64,000 nt of DNA, taken from Blasia pusilla. Taxonomy: Eukaryota; Marchantiophyta; Marchantiopsida; Blasiales. The DNA lies in NCBI GenBank assembly GCA_050084515.1, contig CM114271.1, positions 23,746,001-23,810,000 on the forward strand. The letters are read 5' to 3'. Position 1 is the first letter of the stretch. Every line of letters starts with the position of its first letter. This document shows, one piece after another, positions 1 through 13,036 of this stretch. The notes under the pieces were generated by a model. That model worked only from the letters and a program-made list of their open reading frames with translations. It was not told where the DNA came from and did no database searches. Made by a program: the position numbers and the translations under genes.

Positions 1-122
1 CATTCTGGCATATGGCTAAGGTCGTTTTGGTCCCGAATCTACGTCTTGGACGATCCAATCCTTGTTGATACCGCATCCACTACTTTTCAGTCGTAATGCT
101 AATTGGTTAGGCTCATTTGCAG

Positions 123-2020
123 GGCTATGGTTTGACAGAGTCCACTGGCACCGCAACCGTAGTTGATTTGGTTGATTCAGAATATTCGTATGTCAACGGG
201 TCTTGTGGGAAGTTATGCGGGCGGATTCAAGCCAAGATAGTCGACCTAGACTCTGGGAGGCCGCTGCCCCCCAATCAAAGGGGAGAAATATGGTTGCGTG
301 GACCGAACATTATGACAGGTGATGCATATGATCTCTGTTGTGGATGTGGTGGGGGTTTTGCATTCCTGAATTGTCACTTGTTTTGTCCTTGGAGGGTAAA
401 GTGATAGATCTTGCTACTCACCGTAAGTGTTACAATTGAAACTTGGTGATAGTCACTTCGAATTTTGTTTGTCTATTCCGTCCCACTTCAGAATACTTGA
501 ACAATGCGAAGGCAACAGCAGATACTCTGGATAAGGAAGGTTGGCTGCATACGGGAGACTTAGGCTATTTCGACGAGAGGGGATTTCTGTATATTGCTGA
601 CAGAATCAAAGAGTTGATAAAGTACAATGCATATCAGGTAAGAACTCTCATTAGCCATTGGAGGACATTCTCCAAAGACTCATTCGCTAATTTTGTGTCA
701 ACGCAGAAAATCCTACGGCTGATGCGAATGCATCAACAAACAGATGCCTTCTATTGTCTATGAAGACCCAAAGGCCAAAGGACAGCAAGAGCTTGCAAAC
801 AGCTCAACCTAGACAGTTTCTGAAGAGGGTTTCGTGTGTTTCTTTCTGTCTTATCGGTCGTACTCCTTTTCCTGCAGACTTCGTACTGAATATAGTGCTC
901 GACTCTCTGACTTGTCATTTTAGTTCTATGATTGATATTCCTACAGCATTCTCTGTCTAGTTTCGCTCAAGGGGAGAGCAGTTGTAGTGATGACATAGTG
1001 GAGTTTCCTCTGTGCAGATCGCTCCTGCAGAGTTGGAGTCTATTCTTCTCTCACATCCCCACGTTTTGGATGCAGCTGTCGTACCGTAAGTGGTCCTTGT
1101 TCTATTCTTTCGAGAAATAGTTGCTTAGATATGCAACTTTGGATACCACTGGCTTATACTAGAAAACAACCATTCAGGAAGATGTTTGAATTTATGGTTG
1201 CTTTCCAGGTTTCCGGATGAGTTGGCGGGAGAGATACCTCTGGCTTTCATAGTGAGGCGTCCGAATCATGCCCTGAATGAGGATACTGCTTTGAAATTTG
1301 TTGCTGAAAGGGTGAGTTTCCTGCAAAGCCTTGTCAATCTGCTTTTTTGGAGAACTTTCCATGCCGTCTATTGCAAATGTTGTACCACCTCACATTCGGT
1401 GGGGTTGGTTTTAGGGAGTGCAAAGGTCATTTGAGAAATATGATACATGAGAAGACCATGTTAAGCTAAAACCTAGTGGCAACTGAATCTTTTTACTGAG
1501 TTGTGCTCCCTTCAAGGTTTAACCAGATCTCTGGCTTATCAAGGTTCAGAGTAGTCAAAGTAAGACCCATTGGGGAGTTCCTTCTTGCATTCTGAGCCAC
1601 GGTCTGATGATTCTTAGGCTAGGATGTGTATGATTTATGTTAATATTCCCGAGTCACAAAACCTTGAAGGTGCGTCATGGCTCCATGCTACAAAAACTTG
1701 AAGGTTCCGAAATTACTACTTGACTTCCTGCATGGTCAAGGACTATGTACTTCCAAACACTGGCAGAGAATTCAAGCGAGTTGTTTCTGTGACATGGACC
1801 AGAAGTATGTGTTATAATTTCTGGATCTATGCCACGCTTGGTGAATTGTTGAAAGACCATACGCCGGTGCACTCTCATCTGGTGGTCTCTTGTGTGGTAG
1901 GTGGCCCCGTTCAAGAAGATTAGGAGAGTTATCTTCGTGGACAGTATTCCCAAGAGTGCTGCAGGGAAAACCCTTCGACGAGAGTTAATCACGATGTTGC
2001 GGCCCACATCCAAACTTTGA
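123..2020 (+). CDS. OPCL/4CL-like peroxisomal acyl-CoA synthetase, gene A (3' part)
   Basis: ATP-dependent acid-CoA ligase of the ANL superfamily; the acid is adenylated and then joined to CoA. The window opens in intron 1. Exons read 123-318, 492-637, 1018-1085, 1209-1311 and 1901-2020, all with AG/GT borders and exactly the same lengths and phases as gene B. Visible motifs are [43 protein letters not shown] and the C-terminal lysine region [14 protein letters not shown]. The protein ends in SKL, a type 1 peroxisomal targeting signal. GEIWLRG and SKL favour the OPCL1-like clade over true 4CL, which usually has GEICIRG and no SKL. The substrate (OPDA-type, fatty or cinnamic acid) cannot be read from sequence. 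The acceptor of exon 4 makes the first codon Ile where gene B has Val. Exon 1 lies upstream of the window. Confidence 0.9.
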
Positions 2021-3736
2021 TATCCTGACGCTCATTCCATTGAGGTAAGCTCCCATATCTTACCAGATGTACAAGCCTAGACGCACTGTGACAGCCACGA
2101 TTATGGGATGCCTCCTGGTTTACCAATTCATCCTCTGAAACCTGGAAACTGCTCCTGAGGTGGAATCCTTTCTATCGGATTTGACCTGTTCATCTGCTTC
2201 ACACTTCAGCTATCATGACATAAACGCTTTACAAAGAGGCAAGAGAGGAACTGTGGATGAAGGATGATCTATTGATGACTAGATTGAAGCAGAGAATGTA
2301 GGAGGTAGGAATAACACCCAACTTGCTCCCTACTGTACTTGCAGGAGGTCAAATCTCTGCATTGTCTGTAAAGAAAGGCATAAATAGTGCATTTAGGCAG
2401 CAGTTGCATCTGTTTGCAGAATGAGAAGATGCACGGACTTTCTTTTGTACGTTAAGGGACATACTTTGTATAATTTCATCACTTTGTAACATACATGGAA
2501 TCTTTACAAATTCTTGAGCTGGATCTTTCTTTTTCCACCAGAAAAGGAGAATGAGATAGCAGTCCATATGACCCCTTCTGTGTGTGGGCGTAGATCGTGG
2601 AGGATTTCTTATGAAAGAGTTGCAGGTGAGGAAGGAAAATGGACCATATCCAACTCCTCTTAAAAAGATCCTCATGGAGCGTTTTGACAATTTTTTTCTT
2701 GAAAAATATAGAGCCCATTTTGTAATCAATGGAACCACATGGGTATCCATCTAACTAGCCATCTAAAAGCACATAAAAAGGTGTTATTCCACATGAGTCT
2801 TCATTGACAAGGCACATGCCCATCCCAATTGTACGGTTCAGATAAACCCTGCAAGGTTTCTATTACAAAGAGTTAAACAAAATATAGGATAGTGCCTAAA
2901 TATAAAATTTTTGTCACATACATAGTGATTCATATGCTTAGGAACGAACTCTAACATGTCGTGCACATACATGTCGTTACGTAACATATATAAATATCCA
3001 ATAAGCTCAATAATTTGGAAATTAGAATCATTCATGGGAACAAAAGACACACACATAAATAATCATATATTAAAAAGTCTCTAATGAATTTTAAATACAC
3101 CAACAGAATGAGATCATAAAGCTCTCTCTTATATCAAACCAAACTCATTCTCATAATGAGAGGTTGGAATTTAGTCACAAGGCAAGAGAAAACTTTAGCT
3201 ACTTTGTATGATGGAAATACATTCAACAAAAAGAGAATGAACTCCTATGCAAATTTTTTCTCATTTAAGTATTGTCGCGATACTCATAACCAAACGAGTG
3301 CTAAACGAAACATCAGAACTATAGCGGACTCACGTTAGGATGGTTTGTGTGTTGGAGAGGTCTCTTGGGAAGAGATGCAAGAAACACAAGAGATGAGACG
3401 CGAACAAGCTTGGGCATTTCATGCGTTTATGGTCACGACTAGGAAATTGACTCATTTAGTTGGGTCTCGGTTTGGGGCTCATGCAAGGTCCATTGGACAG
3501 TTGGGACCACTAGCCGTTCGAACGTCGTTTTAGATGCTTGGACTAACCAGAGAGTCTCTCCCAAGTCTTGAAAGACTTGCTTGTGTTGGGAAGTGAGGAA
3601 TTAGGAAGGTTGAGCTTGATGAGATACCGAGTTGAGAACGCAGTGAGTTGGAAAGTTGATTGATCCAGTCCAGACTAATGTGAGTGTATTTGGGTGCAGA
3701 TCAATAGCGAGAGCGTGCCCTATTGAACGTACGCTT
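2021..3736. other. intergenic stretch between gene A and the gypsy fragment
   Basis: The first ~350 bases after the gene A stop are alignable by eye with the same region after gene B (for example around 2160-2300 and 2345-2380 against 13025-13170 and 13240-13280), so the tandem duplication extends into the 3' flank. Beyond ~2450 I recognise no gene, RNA or repeat; the ORFs there are short and without family features. Confidence 0.5.
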
Positions 3737-4254
3737 TGTCACGTCTTTTAGGATAAATCGGTGAGATCTAGTATAGCGTCTTCAAGAGTAGTGGAGGACA
3801 GGCCTAGGAGGTCGAGGATGATCTGCTGAGGCCCCAGGAAAGCTGAGAGAGCAGATTTCCTTTTCGTTTTGGCTCATTTGGAGCTATATTGAGGAACTTA
3901 TTATTTTAGGTAAGTACCATTTTGAGCATATGATCGACTTTCTATTTTTGATAAGTGGCCCATGACCTCCTACATCAGGTCAAGAGCCAAAGATGTGACT
4001 TGGGAGAATAGGCTACCATGCAGAGAGCTTGGGAGAGGAGAGGGATATATATCCCAAGGAGATAGAGCTTGAGAGCTCGTTCTCTCTTTGTTGAACCTCT
4101 TGGCATGAGGCGGCGGAGTTATGGTCCGTTGCCTTGTGAGTGTAACCCAAGCCTCTCATTAGGAGAGCGGGTTTGGTTTGACATGAGAGAGAATGCACAC
4201 CTTTGAGAGCTATGGTGTGAGATTGTGTAGAGAGAGATTGGATCTTACTTTACA
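3737..4254 (+). repeat. LTR block, fragment 0
   Basis: About 518 bases, homologous to 33663-34116, 43111-43628 and 43759-44167. Shared landmarks are TTTAGGATA near the start, a GAGAGAGC-rich middle, GGCATGAGGCGGCGGA, and TTGGATCTTACTTTACA at the end. A TATATATCCC element at ~4047 is a possible TATA box. Confidence 0.8.
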
Positions 4255-4859
4255 AAGAGAGAATCAGAGAAGGAGAGAAAGAGAGAATGCGAGAATGAGA
4301 GAGCTTCATGGGGGAGCTCGCTGGTCACTCGCTGTTTTTGCAGGTTGGGGACCATGTTCCCCGTTCAACGGCTCATGGGAGTGCTTATCAGAGCAAGGGT
4401 TGTTTGGATTGTTCTTTGCATTTGCCGATCTTTCGTGTGGAAGAGTGGCGCACGGAAGCGTTGCCCAATTTCTGATAGGGATTGAGTATGGAGGCGGGTT
4501 GCCCTATGCCGATGCTTTCGGGAGCACCATGTCGTTTGCTGATTTACATTTTTACAGGTTTTATATTTTTTTTGGAAGGAATCAGCGCGGAAGCGTTGTC
4601 GAATGTTGGGTAGAAGAAAGAGATATTAGGCTTTACGACAGTCCTTGTCAGTTTTTACTGGAATGTCCGATTCAAATATTTTTTGATGCTGGCGTAGATC
4701 GTGAAGTTGTGCACGCTGTGCAACAAACAGTGCGCAATTTAGAGTTACGAACAAAAAGTTATGGTCAATCTTGCAAAACTGTCATTATTAGGCAATTTTT
4801 AGGGTCAAATTGTGCAAACCTAAACCAGCCGCCACACTGGCGGTGGCCGTCGCCGTCAT

Positions 4860-4975
4860 AGTCACAGTCAACGGTCAATCGTCACCAGCGACGATCAACC
4901 GTCATCATCATTGCTTGTCTGTCACCATCAACGGTCATCTGTCACCGTCAATGGTCCACCGTCTGTTGTCCACCC
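4860..4975 (+). repeat. degenerate CCGTCAACGGTCA short tandem repeats in the retroelement leader
   Basis: Imperfect 10-13 base units built on CGTCAACGGTCA / ACCGTCAATGG. The same block is found in reverse at ~6050-6195, and in the leaders of element 1 (~34735-34810) and element 2 (~44755-44845). It sits between the LTR and the leader ORF in every copy, so it is a family feature and not a host microsatellite. Confidence 0.7.
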
Positions 4976-5427
4976 TTGGTTGCCATTGCCGTCGTTACGG
5001 AGTGGAGGGTCTTCCACAACGTTCGTTGATTCTCGGACTTGCGTCGCCATCACGTACTTTGTTTTGACCGCCACCGTCATCAATCTGTGATGGCATATGA
5101 CCTCATGTTATAGTGTTTGAGTTTTGATTTCCTGCTGTTATGTTGTGATTGGTAACCGCTCAACGACGATCGGATACCGTGCTGCGACGCCTATAACCGC
5201 AACGCGCCGCCGATTGTGGCGTGCCGCTCGTGGCCGCACCGCACCGTCTTGATCGCGGAGCCGCTCCGGTATTGTGGAGCAGAGTGTGGATTTATTGTTG
5301 ATTGAGGAGGGTATGCCGCCGAATGCCGCATCCCATCATCGAGGGCCGCCCCGTTCGTAGCCGTTCCGTGCCGCCTGCTACGCCGCACCGTTCCGCGGGA
5401 ATTGCATCGTCTATCGAGGAGTTTTGA

Positions 5428-5698
5428 GCAACGTCAGTACGGGAGGAGTATGACTGGCTGATTGGAGGAGTTGTCTCCACGACTGAGTTGGGATGGAGAT
5501 TCGTTGTTGCTGAGGAGCGACATCGACATGTGTTCAGGTTATTCTGGTTCTTTATCCTATACGTGTGAGGGATTCTGGGATTTGGGTAGTTTATTTGGGG
5601 ATATTGGGTGTGTGGATGCTGAGAGCATTATTTATGTATGTGATTTAGGGGACATAGGCCTGTGTGGAATGTTGGAGTTGAGGGTAGCTTGTCGATGA
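5428..5698 (+). pseudogene. leader ORF (ORF0) remnant, fragment 0
   Basis: The translated stretch starting VREEYDWLIGGV and containing EERHRHVFRL is homologous to the leader ORFs at 35258-35478 and 45358-45579. The codon matching the ATG of element 2 is ACG here. The reading frame breaks soon after the HVFRL segment. The function is unknown. Confidence 0.45.
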
Positions 5699-6890
5699 GA
5701 TGATAGTCTTGGTCGATTTGTCGCACCACGCCGCTTATTGTCGCACATTACATGTCTCGGGGAGGGAGAGTGTAGATCGAGTGCCGCATGTTTGGGATGA
5801 GTGATTGAGGGATTACTCGCAAGGCTACGGACGTCACGGCACGGTACCCGATCGTCGTTGAGCGATTACCAATCGCAACATAGGAACATGAAATCAAAAG
5901 TCAAACACTATAACAGGAGGTCATATTCCATCACAGATTGATGACGGTGGCGGCCAAAACAAAGTACGTGATGGCGACGTAAGTCCGAGAATCAATGAAC
6001 GTTGTGGAAGACCCTCCACTCCGTAACAACGGCAATGGCAACCAAGGGTGGATAACGGACGGTGGACCATTGACGGTGACGGATGACCGTTGATGGTGAC
6101 GGACAAACGGTGACGGTGACGGTTGACCGTTGCTGGTGATAATTGACCGTCGACGGTGAAATTTGACCGTTGACTGTGACTATGACGGCGACGACCGTCG
6201 CCGGTGTGGCGGCTGGTTTAGGTTTGCACAATTTAACCCTAAAAATCGCCTAGTAATGGCAATTTTTCAAGATTGACCATTACGTTTAGCTCGCAACTCC
6301 AAATTGCGCACTGTTTGTTGCACAGCGTGCAGAACTTCACGATCTACGCCAACATCAAAAAATATTTGGAATCGGACATTCCAGTAAAAAATGACAGGGA
6401 CTGTCGTAAAGTACAATATCTCTTTCTTCTACCCAACATTCGGCAGCGCTTTCCCGCTGCTTCTTCCCAAAAAAAATATAAAACTTGTAAAAAATGTAAA
6501 TCAGCAAGCGACATGGTGCTCCCGAAAGCACCGGCATGGGGCAACCCGCCCCATATTCAATCCCTATAAGAAATTGGGCAGCGCTTCCGTGCGCCACTCT
6601 TCCACACGAAAAATCGGCAAATGCAAAGAACAATCCAAGCAACCCTTGCTCCGATGAGCACTCTCATGAGCCGTTGAACGGGGAACACGGTCTCCAACGT
6701 GCAAAAACAGCGAGTGACCATCGAACTCCCCCATGAAGCTATCTCATTCTCGCATTTTTTCTTTCTCTTATTCTCTCATTCTAAAGACTACGTGTCTCGT
6801 TGGTACTTTGTGTCTCGTTGTAAGAATGCCATGAGTTAGCATGGGATCGTGGGTGTTTGTGTGTGTATTCGGTGATAGCGATGTGGACAC

Positions 6891-9882
6891 AAAATGGAAG
6901 GGCAACCATGTAAAGGAGACAAATTGGATTACGAAGGAAAATTTGGAATATTCCCAAGAGTTCTTAGAGGACTTCAAACAGATGTAAGGGAAGCTCTTAA
7001 GTTTGTACATAGATATACTAGAGACTTGTCTAATTATTGTTGGAAGCTAGGGGCTTGAGAGCTGTTTTAACTAGAGTGAGTTAGTTTTTTAAATAAAGCG
7101 ATGCATGAGTTTGGAGAATTACGATCAATACATGGTTGGATGATGGAAATTTTTTTGTGGCAATTCAATGACAATCAATATTTCTTCATGAGCTTAGGAT
7201 ATATGTCAAGAAGAGATGCAAGGAATATTTGAGGAAAGTATGTGGCTTGATTTGGATAAGCACACTCAACAAGACTACGTATTGGATGACCAATGCTTAG
7301 GCTCGCCCTCGTGTCGGTAAGGCATGTGGTTCTATCTTGGGGTAATCTTATATGTGAAGTGATGGGTAAAAGTAAGGACATCCCTAAGTAAAATTCTACG
7401 ATGATTCAAACATAATACACATATGCAACTGCGAGCTTATAAATATGTAGGATGTTTGGATGTTATGAGCAAGTGAAGTCTTGGATAGAAGTATTAGTTG
7501 GTAAGCTTATTAGTTTAGCTTCAATTAGCTTTGAAGAAGTCGGTCTAAGCTTGAGTATGTTGAAAAAAAGAAGCGTAATGTCTCTAAGTGTTGCATGGGA
7601 AAACTTAAGCCTTAAGTTATAAGAGGAATTGTGGGTTAATTATCATAACGTAATTGGATGTCGGAGGGTTTGGCTTCCTAAGTAGAACTTGACATAAAGT
7701 GTTTGCTTTGATGAGGGCATCATTTCTTTAAGAGGGATAAGTGTTGTGACCCCTATAACCAAACTCATGCTGACACAAGTAATCAAAATTCTACGTGGCT
7801 CACACTATAATCGAGGTGCTTCAAAGTCTCACAAACAAGATACGACTTAGAGAACATGCAACACGAGCCTAACATGCATATGAAACAATGAAGGCTGTAA
7901 CCTACAAGACCATGATCAAACACGGTGTGGAACTTTAGGAATTCCACAAGGGTTGGATTCCAACGAGGTTGCAACCTGGCTTGGAATCATGCCAAATTTT
8001 TGGTGTTTCTTTGTGTTTTGTGGAGTTGGAAAGTGTGTGTTTAGTCGGTTCCAATCCACTAAAGATATAGACAAACACACAACGGAGACCCCTAAAACAT
8101 GCATGGAACTGTCGGAATGATATTGGGTTGAGACTTGAGAGCCATAAGTAGCGGTCTCAATAGATGGGAAAAAAATTCATAACAGGAGCAAGAATTTTTT
8201 TTTGAATTTTAGGGCATCTTCAATATTGGTCACGAGTTATGCACATACGCTACACTAATTTTCATAAACAAATTGAAAATTCCAATATGAATAGGGAGGA
8301 GAGACGAAAAATAAAATTGCGAAAAACATGGAAATAAGATAGGGAAGAAATAATAGATTGGTCTTCCCTCTACATTCTAATTTCCTTAAAAGAATCTAGG
8401 AACAAAAGGACTCCTACCAATACAACCTTCTCCCCAAAAGTAGAAAAAATTCTCCTTAAGTTCATCTATATTATTATGGGAGAGTACTTTCTTGATTTGT
8501 AAATACATATGTGTTTGACACGTGACAAGTGGGCAGCAAGAAAATGTTTCATATGCTACGGACATCAAGAAAAAAGTTTGAATTTGTGTGCAATATCATT
8601 AATCCCTTCCCTTCAAAGACTATACACTAACCAAAACTCTTTAAACACTTTTTATTTATTTATTTCCCGTGTATAGCATGAGCACCGCACTAATAATTAT
8701 TGAAAGAAACCCTCTTAGTGGTAGTCATGTTTTTTAAATGTAATTGATATTTTATGTGAGTTTAAGAACACGGTGTCCCCTTTTTTCACCTTTTTATGAT
8801 CCGGTGAATAAAAAGCATTATGGACTCCTCGGGTCCCCTTCTTTTGTATTTTTACCCTTTTAGGCAAACTTTCTTTACTTCACTCTTCATGGGTGAAATA
8901 AAAAACGGATCCATCTCTCTACTCATCGGATCCCTCTTCTTTCATATTTTCACCATTCATTCATGCTATTTTCGTTGAGATTATTAAAAGAAATGCAATC
9001 GTCCATAAGAAGAAAAGCACTTTCTACGAATCTATTCCAATCTACAGCATGTGCAGGCACCGTAAAAGGGGCAATGGGGTTGTTTGTAGCTAAAAGTAGG
9101 AATAGAAAAAGGGGCCAGCAGGTGAAAATAGGATTAGAAAAAATGAAAAGGGGTAATAGAAAACCCATCAGGGAGGGGGAAAAAAAACCATAACGGTTAT
9201 GATTATTACCAACTCATTAGAAAAGAAGGGCAATGAGGGCGTTGGTAGCCTCTTATTATATTTATTTGTTCGTTTCACTCTCTGTTTTTCTCCATCTGGG
9301 CTATCCACGTGTCCACCACACGCGTCACTACTTATTTGTCTCCCACTGGTTGCATATTAGCTCGTTTTCTTCGTTGTGAATGTGCGGATGCACATCCAGA
9401 ACTCGGCAATTACCACGAGGGGTGCCGGCGACGTGGATTATGGATCGTCTCGCTTTCGCCGGCGAGACGCCTTACGTCCGCACTGTCGGCGAGAGTCTGT
9501 CTGGGACTCGCGGGGGACCGCTAGCGCAGCAGTCCCGGATTGAGACGATTCTTAAGGCGCTGGGTCGTTAGTGTGCACAGCGCTGTGCAGGAGCGCGCGG
9601 GCTCACTCTATGGTCTGCGCTGCTGCGGAAGCGAGCTGGAGTCGCGATAGTCGGGAGGATGCGATCGACGAATTGTGGGGATTGCTGGCGAGTGAGAGAG
9701 ACGAGATTCACAGGTAGACTGTAGCTGGAAGGCTGAATTCTCTGCTGCACACCGATTACAAGTCTCTGAGCGGATGTGAGGGGAGTGTGTGTCGGACTTG
9801 GGAGGTGCGATTTCTTGGCGGGTCTTCGTGACAATTGGATTTCGTTCCTGTGCGCTGTTTTGGTGCTGTTGCTGGAGAAGTT
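6891..9882. other. intergenic region upstream of gene B
   Basis: No convincing coding region. It contains one Helitron-like element (8465-8693), described separately. The last ~500 bases before the gene B start are richer in G+C and would hold its promoter and 5' UTR; I could not place a TATA box there with confidence. Confidence 0.4.
8465..8693 (+). mobile_element. small non-autonomous Helitron-like element
   Basis: It starts with TCTATATTATTATGGGAGAG after a host A. It ends with a decayed hairpin (CCCGTG...CATGAGC) followed by CTAA and a host T. 5' TC, a 3' hairpin plus CTRR, and insertion between A and T are the Helitron hallmarks. Related copies lie at 15938, 20803, 30375 and near 58540. 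Confidence 0.55.
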
Positions 9883-12860
9883 ATGGCCAGCTACGAAAAC
9901 AGTGGATATGATGGCGGAATCTATCATAGTTTGCTACCGTCGTTCCCGATGCCCAATGAAACTTATTTGGACTGGGCGAGCTTCATTTTTGGCGGTGATT
10001 GGGCCTCTGATCGCGTAGTTCTAGTCGATGCTCACAGTGGAAACAGTTTCACATATCGAGAGCTGAAAAGGAGAGTGTACTCTGTGGCTGCGGGCCTTGC
10101 CCAAGCTGGAGTGAAGCAGGGTGATATTGTATTGCTTGTAGCTCCCAACTCGATCCACTACCCTGTTTTGGCATTTGGGGTTATATCCTTGGGAGCTATA
10201 GTCACGACAGCAAATACGACGAACACCATCATGGAATTTGAGAAGCAGGTTAAAGACTCGAATTCACGTTTCCTGGTCACAGTCCCGGAGTTGGTGGGGA
10301 AATTGGCCCAGCTCAAGCTACCTCTCATTTTGATCGATGGGTCTGAACGTACGGCAGTTACGAATGCTCATCCAATTGCCTACATGTCCCATCTCTTGAA
10401 AACAGATCCCAACAAGGCTCCAAAAGCAAAAATCAGGCAGACTGATCCTGCAGTCTTGATGTATTCGTCCGGAACAACAGGACCCAGCAAAGGGGTGCTT
10501 CTCTCTCATAGGAGTTTTATATCTTCAACTCTTCAACGAAAGGACATAGCTGCTGTTAATGCTAACGAGCAGACTGTGCTGTGTGGTATAGTTCCCTTCT
10601 TTCATATAATGGGTCTGGCCGTAGTTTTGGGTGATACGCTATTGTGGCGCAATAAATTAATTGTATTCGCAAGATATGATTTCACCGAGTTGCTTCAATG
10701 TATCGAACGCTACCACATAACGCATGTTCCTGTTGTTCCTCCAATCTTGGTCGCCCTGACGAAGAGTCCGCTCGTGAACAATTATGACGTCAGTTCAATC
10801 AAGGCCATTCTGTTTGGAGCAGCTCCTGCGGGAAAGCAGCTTCTAATAGAGTGCGCTGAGAGATTCAAAGGCGTTTCTCTTCTACAGGTGCACATCGACA
10901 TCGCTTCTGCAAGCTCACAGTCCGTTGATTTCTTTCTACCATGCAGAGTTGACAAACTAACGTGCAGGTCTCGAGGGATCAGTGGACTGGGCTATATCAT
11001 TCTTTCTGTCATGGCCAAGTTCACTGCTTCTTCTCGAATCTCTGTCTTGTACTATTCCATCCACGTTGGAACCATGTGACGACAGTCAACATAGTTTCAA
11101 CGTAGTACCCATTAGTACCACAGTCGCAATACTAATAGGTCGCCTGATTTGCAGGGCTATGGTTTGACAGAGTCAGCTGGTGCCGCTACTGGGGTACCGT
11201 GGGGTGATGCAGAATATGCGTATCTCAGAGGGTCTTGTGGGAAGTTACACGGGCAGGTTCAAGCCAAGATAGTCGACATCGACTCTGGGAGGCCGTTGCC
11301 TCCCAATCAGAAGGGAGAAATATGGCTGCGTGGACCGAATATTATGATAGGTGATGCATGTGATTTCTGGTGTGGGGTGTGGTGGGGGTTATGCATTCCT
11401 GAGTTGTCACAGGTTTTGTCCCTGGAGGTGAAATACTAGATCTTCGTTTTTTCCAAAAGTACACAATTCAAAATTCGTGATCGTCACTACTAATTCTGCT
11501 TCTCGATTCCGTTCCCCTTCAGAATACTTGAACAATGCCAAGGCGACAGCAGATACTCTGGATAAGGAAGGTTGGCTGCATACAGGAGATCTCGGCTACT
11601 TCGACGAGAGAGGGTTTCTTTATATTGTTGATAGAATCAAAGAGCTGATTAAGTACAATGGATATCAGGTAACGACCTTATGTAGCCACTGGAGGACCTT
11701 TCCTAAAGAATCTGGTCAAAGCATACCTCGCAGCTTTCATGGTCGATGGGAATGGATTGATAAACGGATGGCTTCTATTAGCTATGGAGACCCAAGGGCA
11801 AAAACGCAGCAAGAGTTTTCAAACAGCAAAATCAAGACCGTTTCTGAAGAGGATCTCCTGTACTCCTTTTCTTTCTTCTTTTTTCCTGCAGGTTGTGTAC
11901 TGTAGACAGTGTTCAACTGGGTTCATATTTGCGTCTGTGATTGATAGTCCTACGGCACTCTGTCTCTACGTGAGCTCATATGGGGAACAATTGTAGTGAT
12001 GTAGAGAATTTTCTTCTGCGCAGGTCGCTCCTGCAGAGTTGGAGTCAATTCTCCTATCACACCCCCAAGTTCTGGATGCAGCTGTAATACCGTAAGTGTT
12101 CCTTGTTGTATTTTTCGATGGACTGGTGGTTGGATTGGATATGCATACTTCGGAGACTGATGGCTTATACTAGGAATTCTCTCAGAAAGATGTTTGAATT
12201 TGTGGAGGTGGTCCAGGTTTCCGGATGAGGTGGCCGGGGAGATACCTTTGGCTTGTATAGTGAGGGTTCCAAATCATTCCCTCAATGAAGATGCTGCCAT
12301 GAAATTTGTACCTGAAAAGGTCCGTTTTCTGAAAGGCATTGTCACTCTGCTTCCTTAGACGACTTCCCATGCTGTCTATTGCAAATGTGTGACCACCTTG
12401 CATCATGTGGTGTTCGTTTTAGGGACTGCGAAGGTCGTTTGTAATATACGATACCTAAGAATACCATGATTTTGGGCATAGGATTTGTGTTTGCATTCCC
12501 GATGAGCAAAAACTTTAAGGTGCTGCGTGACTCCATGCTACCAAAACTTGAAGGTTCCAAAATCACTGCTTGGCGTCCAGCTGGGATGACGACTAAGTAC
12601 TTCCAGCCACTGGCAGGGAATCTAAGGGAGTTATTTTTTGTGACATGGCCAAGAAGTAGGTGTTCTTCTCGCCACATCTATGTCACATTGGGTGGATTGT
12701 CCAGAGGCACATTCTCATCTGATGGTCTTTTGTGTGATAGGTGGCTCCGTTCAAGAAGATTAGGAAAGTTGTATTCCTGGACAGCATTCCCAAGAATGCT
12801 GCTGGGAAAGTTCTTCGACGAGAGTTGATCACGCTGTTGCAGCCAAAATCCAAACTTTGA
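9883..12860 (+). CDS. OPCL/4CL-like peroxisomal acyl-CoA synthetase, gene B (complete)
   Basis: Complete ANL-superfamily CoA ligase of 545 residues, the usual length for 4CL/OPCL proteins. Exons: 9883-10887, 11155-11350, 11523-11668, 12024-12091, 12217-12319 and 12741-12860, all GT-AG with consistent phase. Motifs in order are the AMP-binding loop [17 protein letters not shown] (~residue 214), GYGLTES at the exon 2 start, [41 protein letters not shown], and [14 protein letters not shown] with the catalytic Lys. The C-terminus SKL is a peroxisomal import signal. I chose ATG 9883 ([11 protein letters not shown]); an in-frame ATG at 9835 would add 16 residues that do not look like a family N-terminus. 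Likely role: CoA activation of a carboxylic acid before peroxisomal beta-oxidation, as for OPCL1 in jasmonate-type synthesis. The substrate is inferred only. Confidence 0.93.
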
Positions 12861-13036
12861 GATGCTGAACCTGGCTCCATTGAACTCAACCTACATTTCA
12901 CAATGCGCTGGCCAAGTTCACACCACCCGATGAGACCTGTCACTGCTACGGGCACTACCAACCAAGTTTCTTCCAAATCTCATGGCATGCCTTCTTCCAT
13001 CCTCTGAAATCTGGGGATTGCTCCTGAGCTTGAACT

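Larger units (their letters stand above)
4255..6780. repeat. long inverted repeat of the retroelement leader (arms ~940 bases, loop ~645 bases)
   Basis: The left arm is ~4255-5190 and the right arm ~5836-6780 in reverse complement; the loop 5190-5836 is the rest of the leader in single copy. For example CTTCATGGGGGAGCTCG at ~4306 returns as the reverse complement near 6720-6737, and the CAACGACGATCGG block at ~5162 returns near 5850. A transcript through both arms would form long double-stranded RNA. Confidence 0.85.
3737..6890 (+). mobile_element. fragment 0 of the DNMT-type Ty3/gypsy family, folded as an inverted repeat
   Basis: The fragment begins with the family LTR start TGTCACGTC (3737) and the LTR-like block runs to TTTACA at 4254. 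The leader follows on the plus strand to ~5835, near where gag would start. From ~5836 to 6780 the leader returns in reverse complement. A plus-strand copy of the short terminal block (GTTGGTACTT...GATGTGGACAC) closes the fragment at 6795-6890. No gag or pol remains. The arms agree at roughly nine bases in ten by eye. No target-site duplication was found. Confidence 0.8.

Noticed and set aside
4193-4861. 222-codon ORF (and the related frame at 34165-34557)
   Set aside because: The frame lies in the repeated LTR-proximal leader. It is open in some copies only by chance, with no coding-type conservation seen between copies in both strands.
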